A stretch of 64,000 bases of DNA from positions 62,001 through 126,000 of the forward strand of contig JAQWOV010000026.1 of assembly GCA_029245675.1 (NCBI GenBank), given 5' to 3'. Position 1 is the stretch's first letter; each line of letters starts with the position of its first letter. Positions 44,637 through 53,192 of the stretch are shown piece by piece. Source of the stretch: Acidimicrobiales bacterium. GTDB lineage: Bacteria > Actinomycetota > Acidimicrobiia > Acidimicrobiales > MedAcidi-G1. Made by a program: the position numbers and the translations under genes. Below the pieces are notes generated by a model. That model was not told the origin of the DNA. It made no database searches and worked only from the letters and a program-made list of their open reading frames with translations.

Positions 44637-46700
44637 TTATTTCGTATAAGTGTATTGGTTATATGCTGCTGCTTCTTCTGACTCAAGTTCAAGAATGAGG
44701 TTAACTGTCTCAACATCATGAGGTACCGCATATTCAATTCGTCCAATATGTTTGGCAGCATCCGCTTCTATATTTCCTTCCCATTTGTTGATGTGAGTTT
44801 CATCTCCAATAGTTAAACGAGAAGTCACTAATGCCTGCTGAATAGGTTCGCGACCATCATGGATAGCAGTCACATTGGTAGCCACTCTTTGTTCATTTGC
44901 AATTAAGTCAAAAAATGGGTCAGCAACAATTATCGTTTCAGCGCATGCTGCAGAAACAGCGTTATAAGCAGGTTTAAAATCCCCTCTTTGGTCAATCACT
45001 CCGCTTGTGGTTTCATGCCGAGGGTCAAACAGTGAGTCAAAGGTAAAACCTCCCCCAGGACGGTATTTACGGCGACGAAGAATCTCAATTTGGGTTTTCA
45101 GCAAGTAAGCCTGCTGGCTTCTTGTGGCAGCGGACCAACTTTCAAAATCAGCAAACATTTCTGGCGGAAAGACTCTAAGAAGAGTGTCAAGAACGTTTTC
45201 ATCTTCAATATCTAATTTAGAGAAGTCAAAGATGGGCCATTGTTTAGAATTGATTTTTAGATCTTCAGGAACCGAGTAGCTACCAAAAGCGGAAACAAAT
45301 TTTCCAGCCCACGGTTGTTGATCCAAGTAAGTTGCGAGGTCTTGCGTTCTCCCTTGATGCCAACCAAACCACAGATGGCTATTGGATTCTTGCGGTCTTG
45401 GCAAACTTGGGAGTGTTCCTGAACTTGCTATTGCAGGACGTGAAGGATCTTGCCGGCGAAGAGATCGCCTTATCGACTCATCAAGTACTGAACGAGCCCA
45501 TGTTGGTTTTTGTTGTTCAATTAAACTCGGGGCGCTTCGAGTCGTATCAATTGGATCAGGGCTATCGTGTCCACACCAAACGATAATTGACGGGTGATGA
45601 CCAAAATTGTCTACAAGCTCTCTGGCTTGCCGCATGGCTTGCTCTCGAACAGAACGGTGGTAAACGCCTGTTAGTGGCATGTCTTGCCATACAAGCATTC
45701 CCGCTTGATCAGCTGCATCATAAAAAGAAGGATGAGTTACGTGTCCTTTAACTCTGATGAGGTTCAGGTTGGCTTTAAGGGCCTGTTCAATGCAGGAATT
45801 AGCAGACTCGGTGGTTATCCCTGCGAGATCTTGACTAAGAGCTGCAACGTTTGCTCCGCGTAAAAAGATTTTTTCACCATTAATCAGCCAATGTTGGCCC
45901 TTCATTCGTACAGATCGAAATCCGATTTGTTTTTCTCGCCGGTCGCTTATTTCACCGGTTTCAGTTGACAAAGTGAATTCAGCATTAATTAATGGCTGCT
46001 CTCCGAGTTCATGAGGCCACCAAAGTTCTGGTCGAGGAACCCGAATTATCCATTCGACTCGGTTCTCTCCTGCTGCTAAAGGTTGTCGATGGCGATGGTC
46101 AATACCAAGAATTTTTGTTTTAAAAATTGTCAGACACGGATGAGTTGCTTCAACAACAGCTCGCACTGCCAACGTTGCGACAGTCGGATTAGCATCAACA
46201 CAAACTGCACGTAAATGACGGAAAGCAATTGGACCGGTTGCACGCAAATGTACTGGTTGCCAGATGCCGCCAAGATTAAAATTTTGATTATTAAATCCAG
46301 TTAACGAACGTTTCTCGTTTTCCCCGTCATTGGGAGGAGAAGTTACTTCAATAGCGAGAAGATGTTCTTTCTGTTTCTTAAGTACGTCAGTTAGTTCAAG
46401 ACTGTGCGGGAAAAAATACCCTTCTGTTACCCCCAGAAAAGTCCCATCAACCCAAACGTCTCCTTGTGAGAAAATCCCATCTAAATCAAGCCAAAAACGT
46501 TGATTTGATTTCGGGGGTTCTAACTCAAATTGAGTTCGATAGAAGAGTGGGCCGTCAGCGTCCTTAAAGTCTTCAACTAGGCCCCAGTGGCCTGGGACTT
46601 GAATTTCCGCCCATTTGCTGTCATCTAGGTCAGTTAATGGAAAGTCTCTTCTTAAATTGTCATCGGCGTGATGTGCACGCCATAAACCAGAAAATTTCAT
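44637..46700 (-). CDS. Glycoside hydrolase family 2 protein lacking both catalytic glutamates
   Basis: 687 residues in a GH2 architecture: sugar-binding jelly roll (1-150; VPGHWGLVEDF, FYRTQFEL), immunoglobulin-like domain, and a TIM barrel (270 on; INGEKIFLRGANVAALSQDLA). The family resembles beta-mannosidases. The acid/base site normally reads WxGNNE but here is WCGHDS (375-380), and the nucleophile SEFG is SAFG (470-473). With both Glu lost, normal hydrolysis is not expected. It may be a binding protein or an enzyme with another mechanism. No signal peptide. It stands alone downstream of a MaoC gene. Confidence 0.8.
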   Translation of the reverse strand: MKFSGLWRAHHADDNLRRDFPLTDLDDSKWAEIQVPGHWGLVEDFKDADGPLFYRTQFELEPPKSNQRFWLDLDGIFSQGDVWVDGTFLGVTEGYFFPHSLELTDVLKKQKEHLLAIEVTSPPNDGENEKRSLTGFNNQNFNLGGIWQPVHLRATGPIAFRHLRAVCVDANPTVATLAVRAVVEATHPCLTIFKTKILGIDHRHRQPLAAGENRVEWIIRVPRPELWWPHELGEQPLINAEFTLSTETGEISDRREKQIGFRSVRMKGQHWLINGEKIFLRGANVAALSQDLAGITTESANSCIEQALKANLNLIRVKGHVTHPSFYDAADQAGMLVWQDMPLTGVYHRSVREQAMRQARELVDNFGHHPSIIVWCGHDSPDPIDTTRSAPSLIEQQKPTWARSVLDESIRRSLRRQDPSRPAIASSGTLPSLPRPQESNSHLWFGWHQGRTQDLATYLDQQPWAGKFVSAFGSYSVPEDLKINSKQWPIFDFSKLDIEDENVLDTLLRVFPPEMFADFESWSAATRSQQAYLLKTQIEILRRRKYRPGGGFTFDSLFDPRHETTSGVIDQRGDFKPAYNAVSAACAETIIVADPFFDLIANEQRVATNVTAIHDGREPIQQALVTSRLTIGDETHINKWEGNIEADAAKHIGRIEYAVPHDVETVNLILELESEEAAAYNQYTYTK

Positions 46701-46729
46701 TAGTTAAGACGCTAGTCGGATAATTGGGT

Positions 46730-47569
46730 TTAACGAAGAGTCATTACCCCGTTGTCAAAAACTACACGGTCGTTGACACGGGTTTGGAAAAGAATTGAGT
46801 CTTCATTTTTCCAGATATGAACGGAAAGTTCTTCTCCTGGCACAACCGGAGACTTGAATCGTCCTCCCATGCCTCCGAACCGGTCAGTGTCTGAGTTGCA
46901 AACTGCGTGGAGTAAGGCTCTTCCGGTAAATCCATAGGTGCAAAGACCGTGCAAGATTGGTTTTTCAAATCCAGCGGCTGAAGCGAACGTCGGGTCAGAG
47001 TGCAAAGGGTTTCTATCGCCGTTTAGTCGATAAAGAAGAGCTTGGTCCGTTCTCGTGGTGTAGGAGACAACGTCATCGGCTGGACGTTCAGGTAGTTCCC
47101 AAGGATTAGATGGCCCGCGATCTCCGCCCCAACCTCCTTCTCCTCCTAAGAAAAGTCCAGATTTTGTAGACCACATCGGGTTTCCATCAAGATCAGTAAC
47201 GTCGTTTTCTAAATAGACAAGTGCAGCTTTTCCTTTGTCGTAGATTTCTCCAACTCGTGCAGTAGCGATTCCTGTGCCCGAGGCAGGCAAAGTTTGGTGC
47301 AAAGTGATGTGTTGTTCAGCATGAAGAAGAAAAACAGGATTGAAATCACCGAAACTAGGGGTTTGTCCGCCACCCATTACAACAACTTGAGTGGGTAGAG
47401 ATCTTTGCTTTATTTCATTAGAATTTTCAGTAGTAAAGTTCAGTTCAAAGCCTGTTGGGTCAGTGACACCAGCGCCTACTCCTAAGGAATAGAGAAGGCT
47501 GTCGTCAGACGTCCAAGAGAATTCTTTTGGTTCACCTACAGAACCTGCAGCATCGGGATTAATAGGCAC
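46730..47569 (-). CDS. MaoC-family dehydratase/hydratase (double hotdog)
   Basis: 279 residues: an N-terminal degenerate hotdog and a C-terminal catalytic hotdog with the hydratase 2 motif YRLNGDRNPLHSDPTFASAAGF (key residues Asp, Asn, His) and PILHGLCTYGF. The family hydrates trans-2-enoyl-CoA to (R)-3-hydroxyacyl-CoA. Substrate chain length unknown; in actinobacteria these proteins act in fatty-acid or sterol side-chain degradation. It lies 29 bp before the GH2 gene on the same strand. Confidence 0.85.
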   Translation of the reverse strand: MPINPDAAGSVGEPKEFSWTSDDSLLYSLGVGAGVTDPTGFELNFTTENSNEIKQRSLPTQVVVMGGGQTPSFGDFNPVFLLHAEQHITLHQTLPASGTGIATARVGEIYDKGKAALVYLENDVTDLDGNPMWSTKSGLFLGGEGGWGGDRGPSNPWELPERPADDVVSYTTRTDQALLYRLNGDRNPLHSDPTFASAAGFEKPILHGLCTYGFTGRALLHAVCNSDTDRFGGMGGRFKSPVVPGEELSVHIWKNEDSILFQTRVNDRVVFDNGVMTLR

Positions 47570-47799
47570 AGTTTCACACTCCTTTTTGATGCCTTCACGC
47601 TAGGAGAGCGGGTGTCTTTCTGGCGAATCGGGGCCAAAATACATAAAAAATAGGGAAATTTTTGTCGCACCATTTGCAATTTATTAAATAACAATGGTGT
47701 AATTACATGTATAGGCTTTGTAAGGTAAAACTTATACATACGCCAATCATCAATTTTGATGAAGTCAAAATCTGATGCAAGAAGGAGGCGAAAAAGTAA

Positions 47800-48087
47800 A
47801 TGGGTATCTTCGCTAAACCAGGTTTAGACACCTCTTGGCAAGAGTCTTCGAATTGTCTAGGAGTAGATCCCGATCTCTTTTTCCCTGAGCGTGGAGCGAG
47901 CACGCGTGAAGCAAAAGATGTATGTCGAGGCTGTGTGGTAAGAGAAGATTGTCTCGAATTTGCTTTACAAAATGGTGAAAAATTTGGGATTTGGGGCGGC
48001 ATGAGTGAACGTGAACGCCGCCGTATTCGTCGTCACCGGGCACTTGAACGAGCTGCTGCCGCTGCTGCCGCCGCTGAATCAGCTTAA
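47800..48087 (+). CDS. WhiB-family transcriptional regulator
   Basis: 95 residues. The four cluster cysteines are in ESSNCLGVDPDLFFPERG, VCRGCVVREDC and the family GIWGGMSERERRRIRRHR turn with basic helix follows. A [4Fe-4S] WhiB-like protein binds sigma factor region 4. A strong Shine-Dalgarno (AAGGAGG) precedes ATG by about 10 bases. The C-terminus carries an Ala-rich tail (ERAAAAAAAAESA). It is followed by tatA, and a second whiB lies 0.8 kb away on the other strand. Confidence 0.92.
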   Translation: MGIFAKPGLDTSWQESSNCLGVDPDLFFPERGASTREAKDVCRGCVVREDCLEFALQNGEKFGIWGGMSERERRRIRRHRALERAAAAAAAAESA

Positions 48088-48160
48088 ATATTTTTATATA
48101 ACAAAGACGGATTGTCTTTTCTGGTACCCACAACCGTCTAAGTACAGGTAGTCTGAGATT

Positions 48161-48340
48161 ATGAATATTGTTGGATTTCTTTCAAGTAACGAATTGATCA
48201 TTGTGGCGGTTGTCGCTGTTGTTCTTTTTGGGGGTAGTCAACTTCCAAAGTTGGCGCGCAATCTTGGTAGAGCTCAAAAAGAGCTACGCGAAGGCATGGC
48301 TGAAGGCGCCGCTGAAGCCGAAACCGAAACTGAAGCTTGA
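48161..48340 (+). CDS. tatA: Sec-independent protein translocase TatA
   Basis: A 59-residue ORF. It has a short N-terminal hydrophobic helix (ELIIVAVVAVVLFGGSQLP) followed by the amphipathic helix KLARNLGRAQKELREGMAEG and an acidic tail. The FGxxxLP hinge is the TatA/E mark. It forms the pore for folded-protein export. No tatC is adjacent. It is small and easily missed. The Tat lipoprotein at 2956 would be a substrate. Confidence 0.9.
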   Translation: MNIVGFLSSNELIIVAVVAVVLFGGSQLPKLARNLGRAQKELREGMAEGAAEAETETEA

Positions 48341-48395
48341 TCTAAATAAGAATCAGAAACTAGTTTGAAATTCGAATTGCTTGAGGAGCCCTGTC

Positions 48396-48680
48396 ATGAC
48401 TGACACTACAGAAGATCTTGAACCACAACCCCCACAAGGTGATGTAAAGGTTGTATATCTCGGACCTATTGCACCCCACTGGGAAGTGCATTCAACATTC
48501 GGAGAACGCGACTTAATTGATTCATTTCGGGATCGAATTTCATCACGATTGCTGCTTCTTCCACCCCATGATCCACAGTTTCGAAGAAACCGAGAACGAA
48601 TCAATAGGGATGCAGAAAGAGAAAATGTTTTAATTAGTTGGGATCTTGGTTTCGAAGAGGCAGACGAAAACCTCGGATAA
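48396..48680 (+). CDS. Small acidic protein, unknown function
   Basis: 94 residues from ATG 48396, which has GAGGAG about 8 bases before it; an in-frame TTG at 48381 lies before that Shine-Dalgarno. The N-terminus is acidic (TEDLEPQPPQGD), then KVVYLGPIAPHWEVHS and a charged helix FRDRISSRLLLLPPHDPQFRRNR. I recognise no family. It lies 55 bp after tatA and ends before a strong terminator at 48699-48733, so whiB-tatA-this gene could be one unit. Confidence 0.6.
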   Translation: MTDTTEDLEPQPPQGDVKVVYLGPIAPHWEVHSTFGERDLIDSFRDRISSRLLLLPPHDPQFRRNRERINRDAERENVLISWDLGFEEADENLG

Positions 48681-48698
48681 AGATCTAGTCAATAATTT

Positions 48699-48733
48699 AA
48701 AAACACCCCTGGCTCAAAGCCAGGGGTGTTTTT
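48699..48733. terminator. Strong, probably bidirectional intrinsic terminator
   Basis: AAAAACACCCCTGGCT pairs with AGCCAGGGGTGTTTTT. It has A-runs and T-runs on both sides, so it can work in both directions, ending the 48396 gene on the plus strand and the second whiB on the minus strand. Confidence 0.9.
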
Positions 48734-48855
48734 GTTTTACACCGAGTCTGAGAGGGGAAACATCCTCGGAGATAAGTCCTGTTTATGAGGGTTCGATATT
48801 TGGTAACCGAAATGCCCCCATTTCAGAAGATAGGAGACGAAGCGCTCTAACATTT

Positions 48856-49110
48856 TTAAGCTGCGCTAACTGAAAGTGGCTGATGAGAGACACGTCGTGC
48901 TTTTAAGATGCGTCGGCGTTGGCGTTCGGAGCATCCGCCCCATACGCCATGATCAATACGGTTATGGAGCGCATATTCAAGACACGGTTCAGTTACGGAG
49001 CAACTATTGCAAATATCTTTAGCAACAATGACTCCCATTCCGTCGCTCGGGAAGAAAGTGTCTGCCGGCGAATTTGCGCAAGAACTTTGTTTCATCCATG
49101 TGGTGTTCAT
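48856..49110 (-). CDS. Second WhiB-family transcriptional regulator
   Basis: 84 residues. Cysteines are C11 (QSSCANSP), then ICNSC and PCLEYAL; the turn GVWGGCSERQRRRILKARR follows. A fifth cysteine occurs in the turn (GGC), where the other WhiB of this window has Met. Shorter and distinct in sequence, it is probably a different WhiB class, not a recent duplicate. It reads away from the phosphate operon across a 253-bp AT-rich spacer that holds a PHO-box-like repeat. Confidence 0.9.
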   Translation of the reverse strand: MNTTWMKQSSCANSPADTFFPSDGMGVIVAKDICNSCSVTEPCLEYALHNRIDHGVWGGCSERQRRRILKARRVSHQPLSVSAA

Positions 49111-49271
49111 TTTTTTTCTTTCTGTATTTCGGTTTTAGTTAACTAATGGCTTATTTATGCCATGTCGGACCGAAAATTGGTGTAAAGAAAACCGAAAATT
49201 TATATAAAAAGACCAAAAAATCATGAATTTTTGTATGAAATATTTCTTATAAAAAATTTAATCTAAAAGAG

Positions 49272-49311
49272 TTAAACCAAATGTTTACCTTTTGTTTACC
49301 TTTTGTTTCCG
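49272..49311 (+). promoter_or_regulatory. PHO-box-like array before the phosphate operon
   Basis: Units with an 11-bp period: TTAAACC (49272), GTTTACC (49283), GTTTACC (49294) and GTTTCCG (49305), separated by AAAT, TTTT, TTTT. This matches the direct-repeat design of actinobacterial PHO boxes (GTTCACC core). It ends about 50 bp before the Na/Pi symporter start. A RegX3-like regulator is encoded four genes later in the same run. The rest of 49111-49363 is AT-rich and otherwise featureless. Confidence 0.7.
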
Positions 49312-49363
49312 ATATTGAAAGATAGGTGAACTACTTTGAGTCCAACTTAGATTTAGGACTTTT

Positions 49364-50518
49364 GTGGAAAATTCTTCGCCTGCACTATCACCAAATTCCC
49401 CAAACAATCGTGAAATTCCAACACTTGTTCGGGCAATTCTGGTTCTTGCTCTTCTCTATTTATTCCTCACCGGGGTCGAGTTACTTGGAGGCGGATTTAA
49501 AAGTCTCGGTAAAGATTTAGTTGATGGATTATTTAAAGGTGTTTCAAATCCACTAGGAGGACTTTTTGTAGGTCTTCTCGCAACAGTCCTTGTTCAATCC
49601 TCATCAGTTTCAACTTCAGTCATTGTTGGTCTAGTAGCTAGCGGTGTCGTAGGTACCGGCGACGCAGTACCCATGATTATGGGCGCCAATCTAGGCACAA
49701 CAGTTACTAACACATTGGCATCTCTTGGACACGTCCGTCACGATGTTGAATTCCGAAGAGCCTTTGCTGCAGCAACCGTCCATGATTTTTTCAATATTCT
49801 GGCAGTAATAGTTTTTTTGCCTATAGAACTCGCAACCGGCTATTTATCTGAAAGCGCATCATGGTTAACCGACAAAATAATTGGGTCATCAGGTGCAGAA
49901 TTTAAAAGCCCATTAAAAGCAGCAGTCAAATTACCGGCAACCTGGATAAAAGAATTACTTTCAAGCACTGGCGCACAAGGGGATGTCAAGGGTGGACTAA
50001 TGATCGTTATTGGTTTGATCTTGATTTTCTTAGCTCTGGCTTACATCACAAAAAACATGCGGCTACTTGTCGCAGACAGAGTAGAAGTAGCTATCAACCG
50101 TGCCTTAAGTGCTGGATCCGGAATAGTAGCGATCCTCATCGGCACATTGATCACTATTTCAGTGCAGTCATCATCAATCACAACATCAGTTCTTGTTCCA
50201 TTAGCCGCCTCAGGAGTTTTAACTCTTGAAAATATTTATCCTGTTACTCTCGGAGCAAATGTTGGAACTACAGTTACTGCTCTTTTGGCCTCCCTAGCAA
50301 CCGGAAGCCCAGCTGCAGTTACTGTCGCACTAGTTCACACTCTTTTTAATATCAGCGGAATCCTTGCCTTCTATCCGATATCTAATCTTCGGAAACTGCC
50401 AATAAGAATGGCTAACAAACTTTCTGACATTACGGCAGAACGAAGATCGCTAGCACTTATGTACGCCTTGACTATGTTCGTGGTCATACCGTTATTAGGG
50501 GTATTGATTCTTAGGTAG
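49364..50518 (+). CDS. Na+/phosphate cotransporter (NptA/PNaS family)
   Basis: 384 residues from GTG 49364. It has two repeated halves with VQSSSVSTSVIVGLVASGVV and VQSSSITTSVLVPLAASGVL plus GANLGTTVTNTLASLG and GANVGTTVTALLASLA. The QSSS repeats carry the ion and phosphate sites. It has about eight or nine membrane spans. It takes up phosphate with sodium. It is the first gene of a Pho operon behind a PHO-box-like array, so it should be induced by phosphate starvation. Confidence 0.9.
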   Translation: MENSSPALSPNSPNNREIPTLVRAILVLALLYLFLTGVELLGGGFKSLGKDLVDGLFKGVSNPLGGLFVGLLATVLVQSSSVSTSVIVGLVASGVVGTGDAVPMIMGANLGTTVTNTLASLGHVRHDVEFRRAFAAATVHDFFNILAVIVFLPIELATGYLSESASWLTDKIIGSSGAEFKSPLKAAVKLPATWIKELLSSTGAQGDVKGGLMIVIGLILIFLALAYITKNMRLLVADRVEVAINRALSAGSGIVAILIGTLITISVQSSSITTSVLVPLAASGVLTLENIYPVTLGANVGTTVTALLASLATGSPAAVTVALVHTLFNISGILAFYPISNLRKLPIRMANKLSDITAERRSLALMYALTMFVVIPLLGVLILR

Positions 50519-50579
50519 TTCTCTTGCAGAAAACACTGAAATAGCAAAGTATGATTGAAACTAATAGAGGAGACACAAA

Positions 50580-51248
50580 ATGGTAATGAGTTTCTTTCGC
50601 AAACCCGAAGAAGGCGGGTTGGAGAGTATTGAGTCCCAAGTACAGCGGATGGTGAACGATGCTCGCCACACTTTCGATCTAGCACTTAGTGCAATCACTG
50701 GTGGGCCCGTTGACACCGTGGCAGAAGAGGTTCGACGAACAGATCGTGGAATTAATTCAACCGAAGTAGAGATTCGACGAGCACTTGTAGTCCACGCTTC
50801 AGTTCATGGAGGCGCAGATACCGCAGAGATGCTTGTATTCATGAATATGGTAAAAGACCTAGAACGTATCGGTGATTACAACAAAAATATTTTCGATTTA
50901 GCTGAAGAAGGCGCATCTTTCATAGACTCACCAGATCTTGAATCCATTCTTGGTCTACGAGATGAAATATCTTCTCGAATCGCATTGATGGGAGAAATAC
51001 TTAGTTCTCGAGACGAAGAACGAGCTCGAATTTATATTGAACGAGGGGATGAGCTCCGTCGAGACTTTGATAGCCGTATAAGCGAACTCCTTCATTCAAC
51101 AGAGCCTGCAGTCACTTCTGTGCCAAAAGCTTTGCTTTACCGATTTTTGAAAAGGGTCACTGCACACTCCTCTAACGTCGTATCTGCAGTAGTTATGCCA
51201 GTAGATCAACTTGATTACTTTGACGAATCAGAGGACACACGTCTCTGA
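50580..51248 (+). CDS. phoU: PhoU-like phosphate regulator
   Basis: 222 residues with two PhoU helical bundles: SIESQVQRMVNDARHTFDLAL and the metal site ELVFMNMVKDLERIGDYNKNI, seen here as MVKDLERIGDYN. It links phosphate transport status to the histidine kinase. A good AGAGGAGA Shine-Dalgarno precedes the ATG. Many NptA-type symporters have a fused PhoU tail; here it is a separate gene directly downstream. Confidence 0.88.
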   Translation: MVMSFFRKPEEGGLESIESQVQRMVNDARHTFDLALSAITGGPVDTVAEEVRRTDRGINSTEVEIRRALVVHASVHGGADTAEMLVFMNMVKDLERIGDYNKNIFDLAEEGASFIDSPDLESILGLRDEISSRIALMGEILSSRDEERARIYIERGDELRRDFDSRISELLHSTEPAVTSVPKALLYRFLKRVTAHSSNVVSAVVMPVDQLDYFDESEDTRL

Positions 51249-51259
51249 GAGGACAAAAA

Positions 51260-52057
51260 GTGACTAAGGCAAAAAGAGTATTGGTTACCAATGACGACGG
51301 AATTTACTCACCGGGACTCAAAGAATTAGCTCGAGTACCTAAAGAATTAGGTTTCACCCCAGTTATTGCCGCTCCTTCAATTAACTGGAGCGGGGCATCT
51401 GCTGCCTTAGGGCCCTTAACTAATCCAGATCATGTATCTGTTTCTTCAATTAATCTTGACGGAATTGAAGAGATAGAAACGTTTTCCGTTGACGCGCCTC
51501 CTGCTCTCATCGTGATGCTTGCAATGCTAGGAGGATTCGGGGACCCACCAGATTATTTAATCTCAGGAATAAACAAAGGCCCTAACACCGGTAGATCAAC
51601 GATGTACTCTGCAACAGTCGCTACTGCACTTGTAGCGTCCAAATTTGATTGTCCAGGTTTAGCGGTCAGTCTTGGCGATGGCACAGAAGAAGAATTTGAT
51701 CAATGGGAATGGCCCACTGCAGCGGCGATTGCTACTCCGTTATTACGGTGGTTAACAAGCGCGCCACCAAGAACAGTACTGAACCTAAATGTCCCAAATT
51801 TGAAATTGGTGGAAGTAAAAGGTCTATCCCAATGCGACTTAGCGCCTTTAGGCGGAGTACGAACCAGCATTGTTGGAAAAGATGAAACAGGAATACACAT
51901 AGACCTTTTACCCACAGATGGACAGATACCGGAAGGAACAGACTCTGCAAAGTTGCGCGAAGGTTATGCAACCGTTACTGCTTTGGTACCAACAGCAGCC
52001 GTGGAGATGAGTCTTCCATTTCAAGGTTGGTATGAGGAAATAGGTCAGGAAGGCTAA
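51260..52057 (+). CDS. surE: 5'/3'-nucleotidase SurE
   Basis: 265 residues from GTG 51260. The metal-binding motif is VTNDDGIYSPGLKEL. Other SurE features are APSINWSGASAALG and LISGINKGPNTGRSTMYSATVATAL. It dephosphorylates nucleoside 5'- and 3'-monophosphates and can also cut short polyphosphate. Its place between phoU and the histidine kinase suggests a role in phosphate scavenging. It ends 4 bp before the kinase gene. Confidence 0.92.
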   Translation: MTKAKRVLVTNDDGIYSPGLKELARVPKELGFTPVIAAPSINWSGASAALGPLTNPDHVSVSSINLDGIEEIETFSVDAPPALIVMLAMLGGFGDPPDYLISGINKGPNTGRSTMYSATVATALVASKFDCPGLAVSLGDGTEEEFDQWEWPTAAAIATPLLRWLTSAPPRTVLNLNVPNLKLVEVKGLSQCDLAPLGGVRTSIVGKDETGIHIDLLPTDGQIPEGTDSAKLREGYATVTALVPTAAVEMSLPFQGWYEEIGQEG

Positions 52058-52061
52058 AGAT

Positions 52062-53192
52062 GTGTTAGTTGCTTTAGTCGCCGGTTGTTTATTATCTCTA
52101 ATTTTCGGTTACTTACTTGGTAAGAGAATTAAGAATAAGCCTCTTGAAGATCACTCTGTAGATACACCTGGTTATCAGATTGCTGAAAGAGCGTTAGATA
52201 CTGTCCCAATGGGAGTGGTTATTGCAGATAAAAAAGGAGAAATAGTTTTTAGAAACAATACTGCTGATGCCTTGATTGATTCTTGGGAGAACGGAGTCAT
52301 AGGACATAAGGTCAGAGAATGTTTACATGCTGCAATTAAGGAAAACCAAAACTCTGAGCAAGTTCGAACTCCCGGCCCCCCACAAAGAACAATTGAGATA
52401 ACAACCCGTCAATTGAACGAGCTTGAAGATGTAATTGGATCAATAGCGGTGCTATCAGATGTCACAGAACAAAATCGAATCGAAACAGTGCGTAGTGATT
52501 TCGTAGCAAATGTGAGTCACGAACTAAAAACACCCATCGGAGCAGTCAGTTTATTAGCTGAAACCCTTACACAAGAATCTGACCCTGAAGTAATAGCACG
52601 TTTATCAAAGCGATTAGAGGATGAATCTCAACGATTAGGAAGAATAGTTAACGACATTCTTGATTTAAGCAGGATAGAAGGACAATTATTAGACGATAGA
52701 ACCGCAATAGATCTTGAAGAAATAGTCGCAGAAGTGGTTGACCGTCTCTCAACAGTGACAGATATCAGGAGAGTTAGAATACAAACACAAACTACTTCAA
52801 CTTTTATTAGTGGAGATCGCCTCCAATTCATAAGCCTTGTGCATAATTTAATTGAAAACGCAGTCAAATATTCCGAAGACAACGGTGAAGTGAAAGTTAC
52901 TCTTCAATACATTAATGATGAAAAACCACTAGTGAAATTGCAGGTGCAAGATACTGGTATAGGGATTCCAGAACGTGAACAAGAAAGAGTATTTGAACGG
53001 TTTTATAGAGTTGACCGAGCTAGAAGCCGTCAAAGTGGCGGAACAGGACTTGGTTTATCAATCGTCCGAAACGTCGCCATACAACATGGAGGGACGGTAG
53101 AGGTTCATTCCGTTGAACACGAAGGAACAACAGTCACTGTTCATATTCCGGCTCAAACTTTGAAAGAAAAAGAAAGAGCGGAACATGGATAA
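52062..53192 (+). CDS. Sensor histidine kinase, SenX3/PhoR-like
   Basis: 376 residues from GTG 52062, after AGGAAGG. One membrane span is at the N-terminus, then a PAS domain (PMGVVIADKKGEIVFRNN), HisKA with the phospho-His in VSHELKTPIGAVSLL, and a HATPase with LIENAVKYSEDN, DTGIGIP and GGTGLGLSIVRNVA. No large external sensor is present, as in SenX3. It probably senses phosphate through PhoU and the symporter, and phosphorylates the regulator at 53185, which it overlaps by 8 bases. Confidence 0.92.
   Translation: MLVALVAGCLLSLIFGYLLGKRIKNKPLEDHSVDTPGYQIAERALDTVPMGVVIADKKGEIVFRNNTADALIDSWENGVIGHKVRECLHAAIKENQNSEQVRTPGPPQRTIEITTRQLNELEDVIGSIAVLSDVTEQNRIETVRSDFVANVSHELKTPIGAVSLLAETLTQESDPEVIARLSKRLEDESQRLGRIVNDILDLSRIEGQLLDDRTAIDLEEIVAEVVDRLSTVTDIRRVRIQTQTTSTFISGDRLQFISLVHNLIENAVKYSEDNGEVKVTLQYINDEKPLVKLQVQDTGIGIPEREQERVFERFYRVDRARSRQSGGTGLGLSIVRNVAIQHGGTVEVHSVEHEGTTVTVHIPAQTLKEKERAEHG

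Noticed and set aside
48035-48087. Run of GCT/GCC codons at the 3' end of the first whiB as a simple-sequence repeat or slippage site.
   Set aside because: It is an in-frame Ala-rich tail with mixed codons, no long mononucleotide run.
49111-49260. AT-rich tract with many T and A runs, considered as a replication origin or phage attachment site.
   Set aside because: No DnaA boxes, no duplicated tRNA end and no integrase; only the PHO-box-like array at its end is structured.
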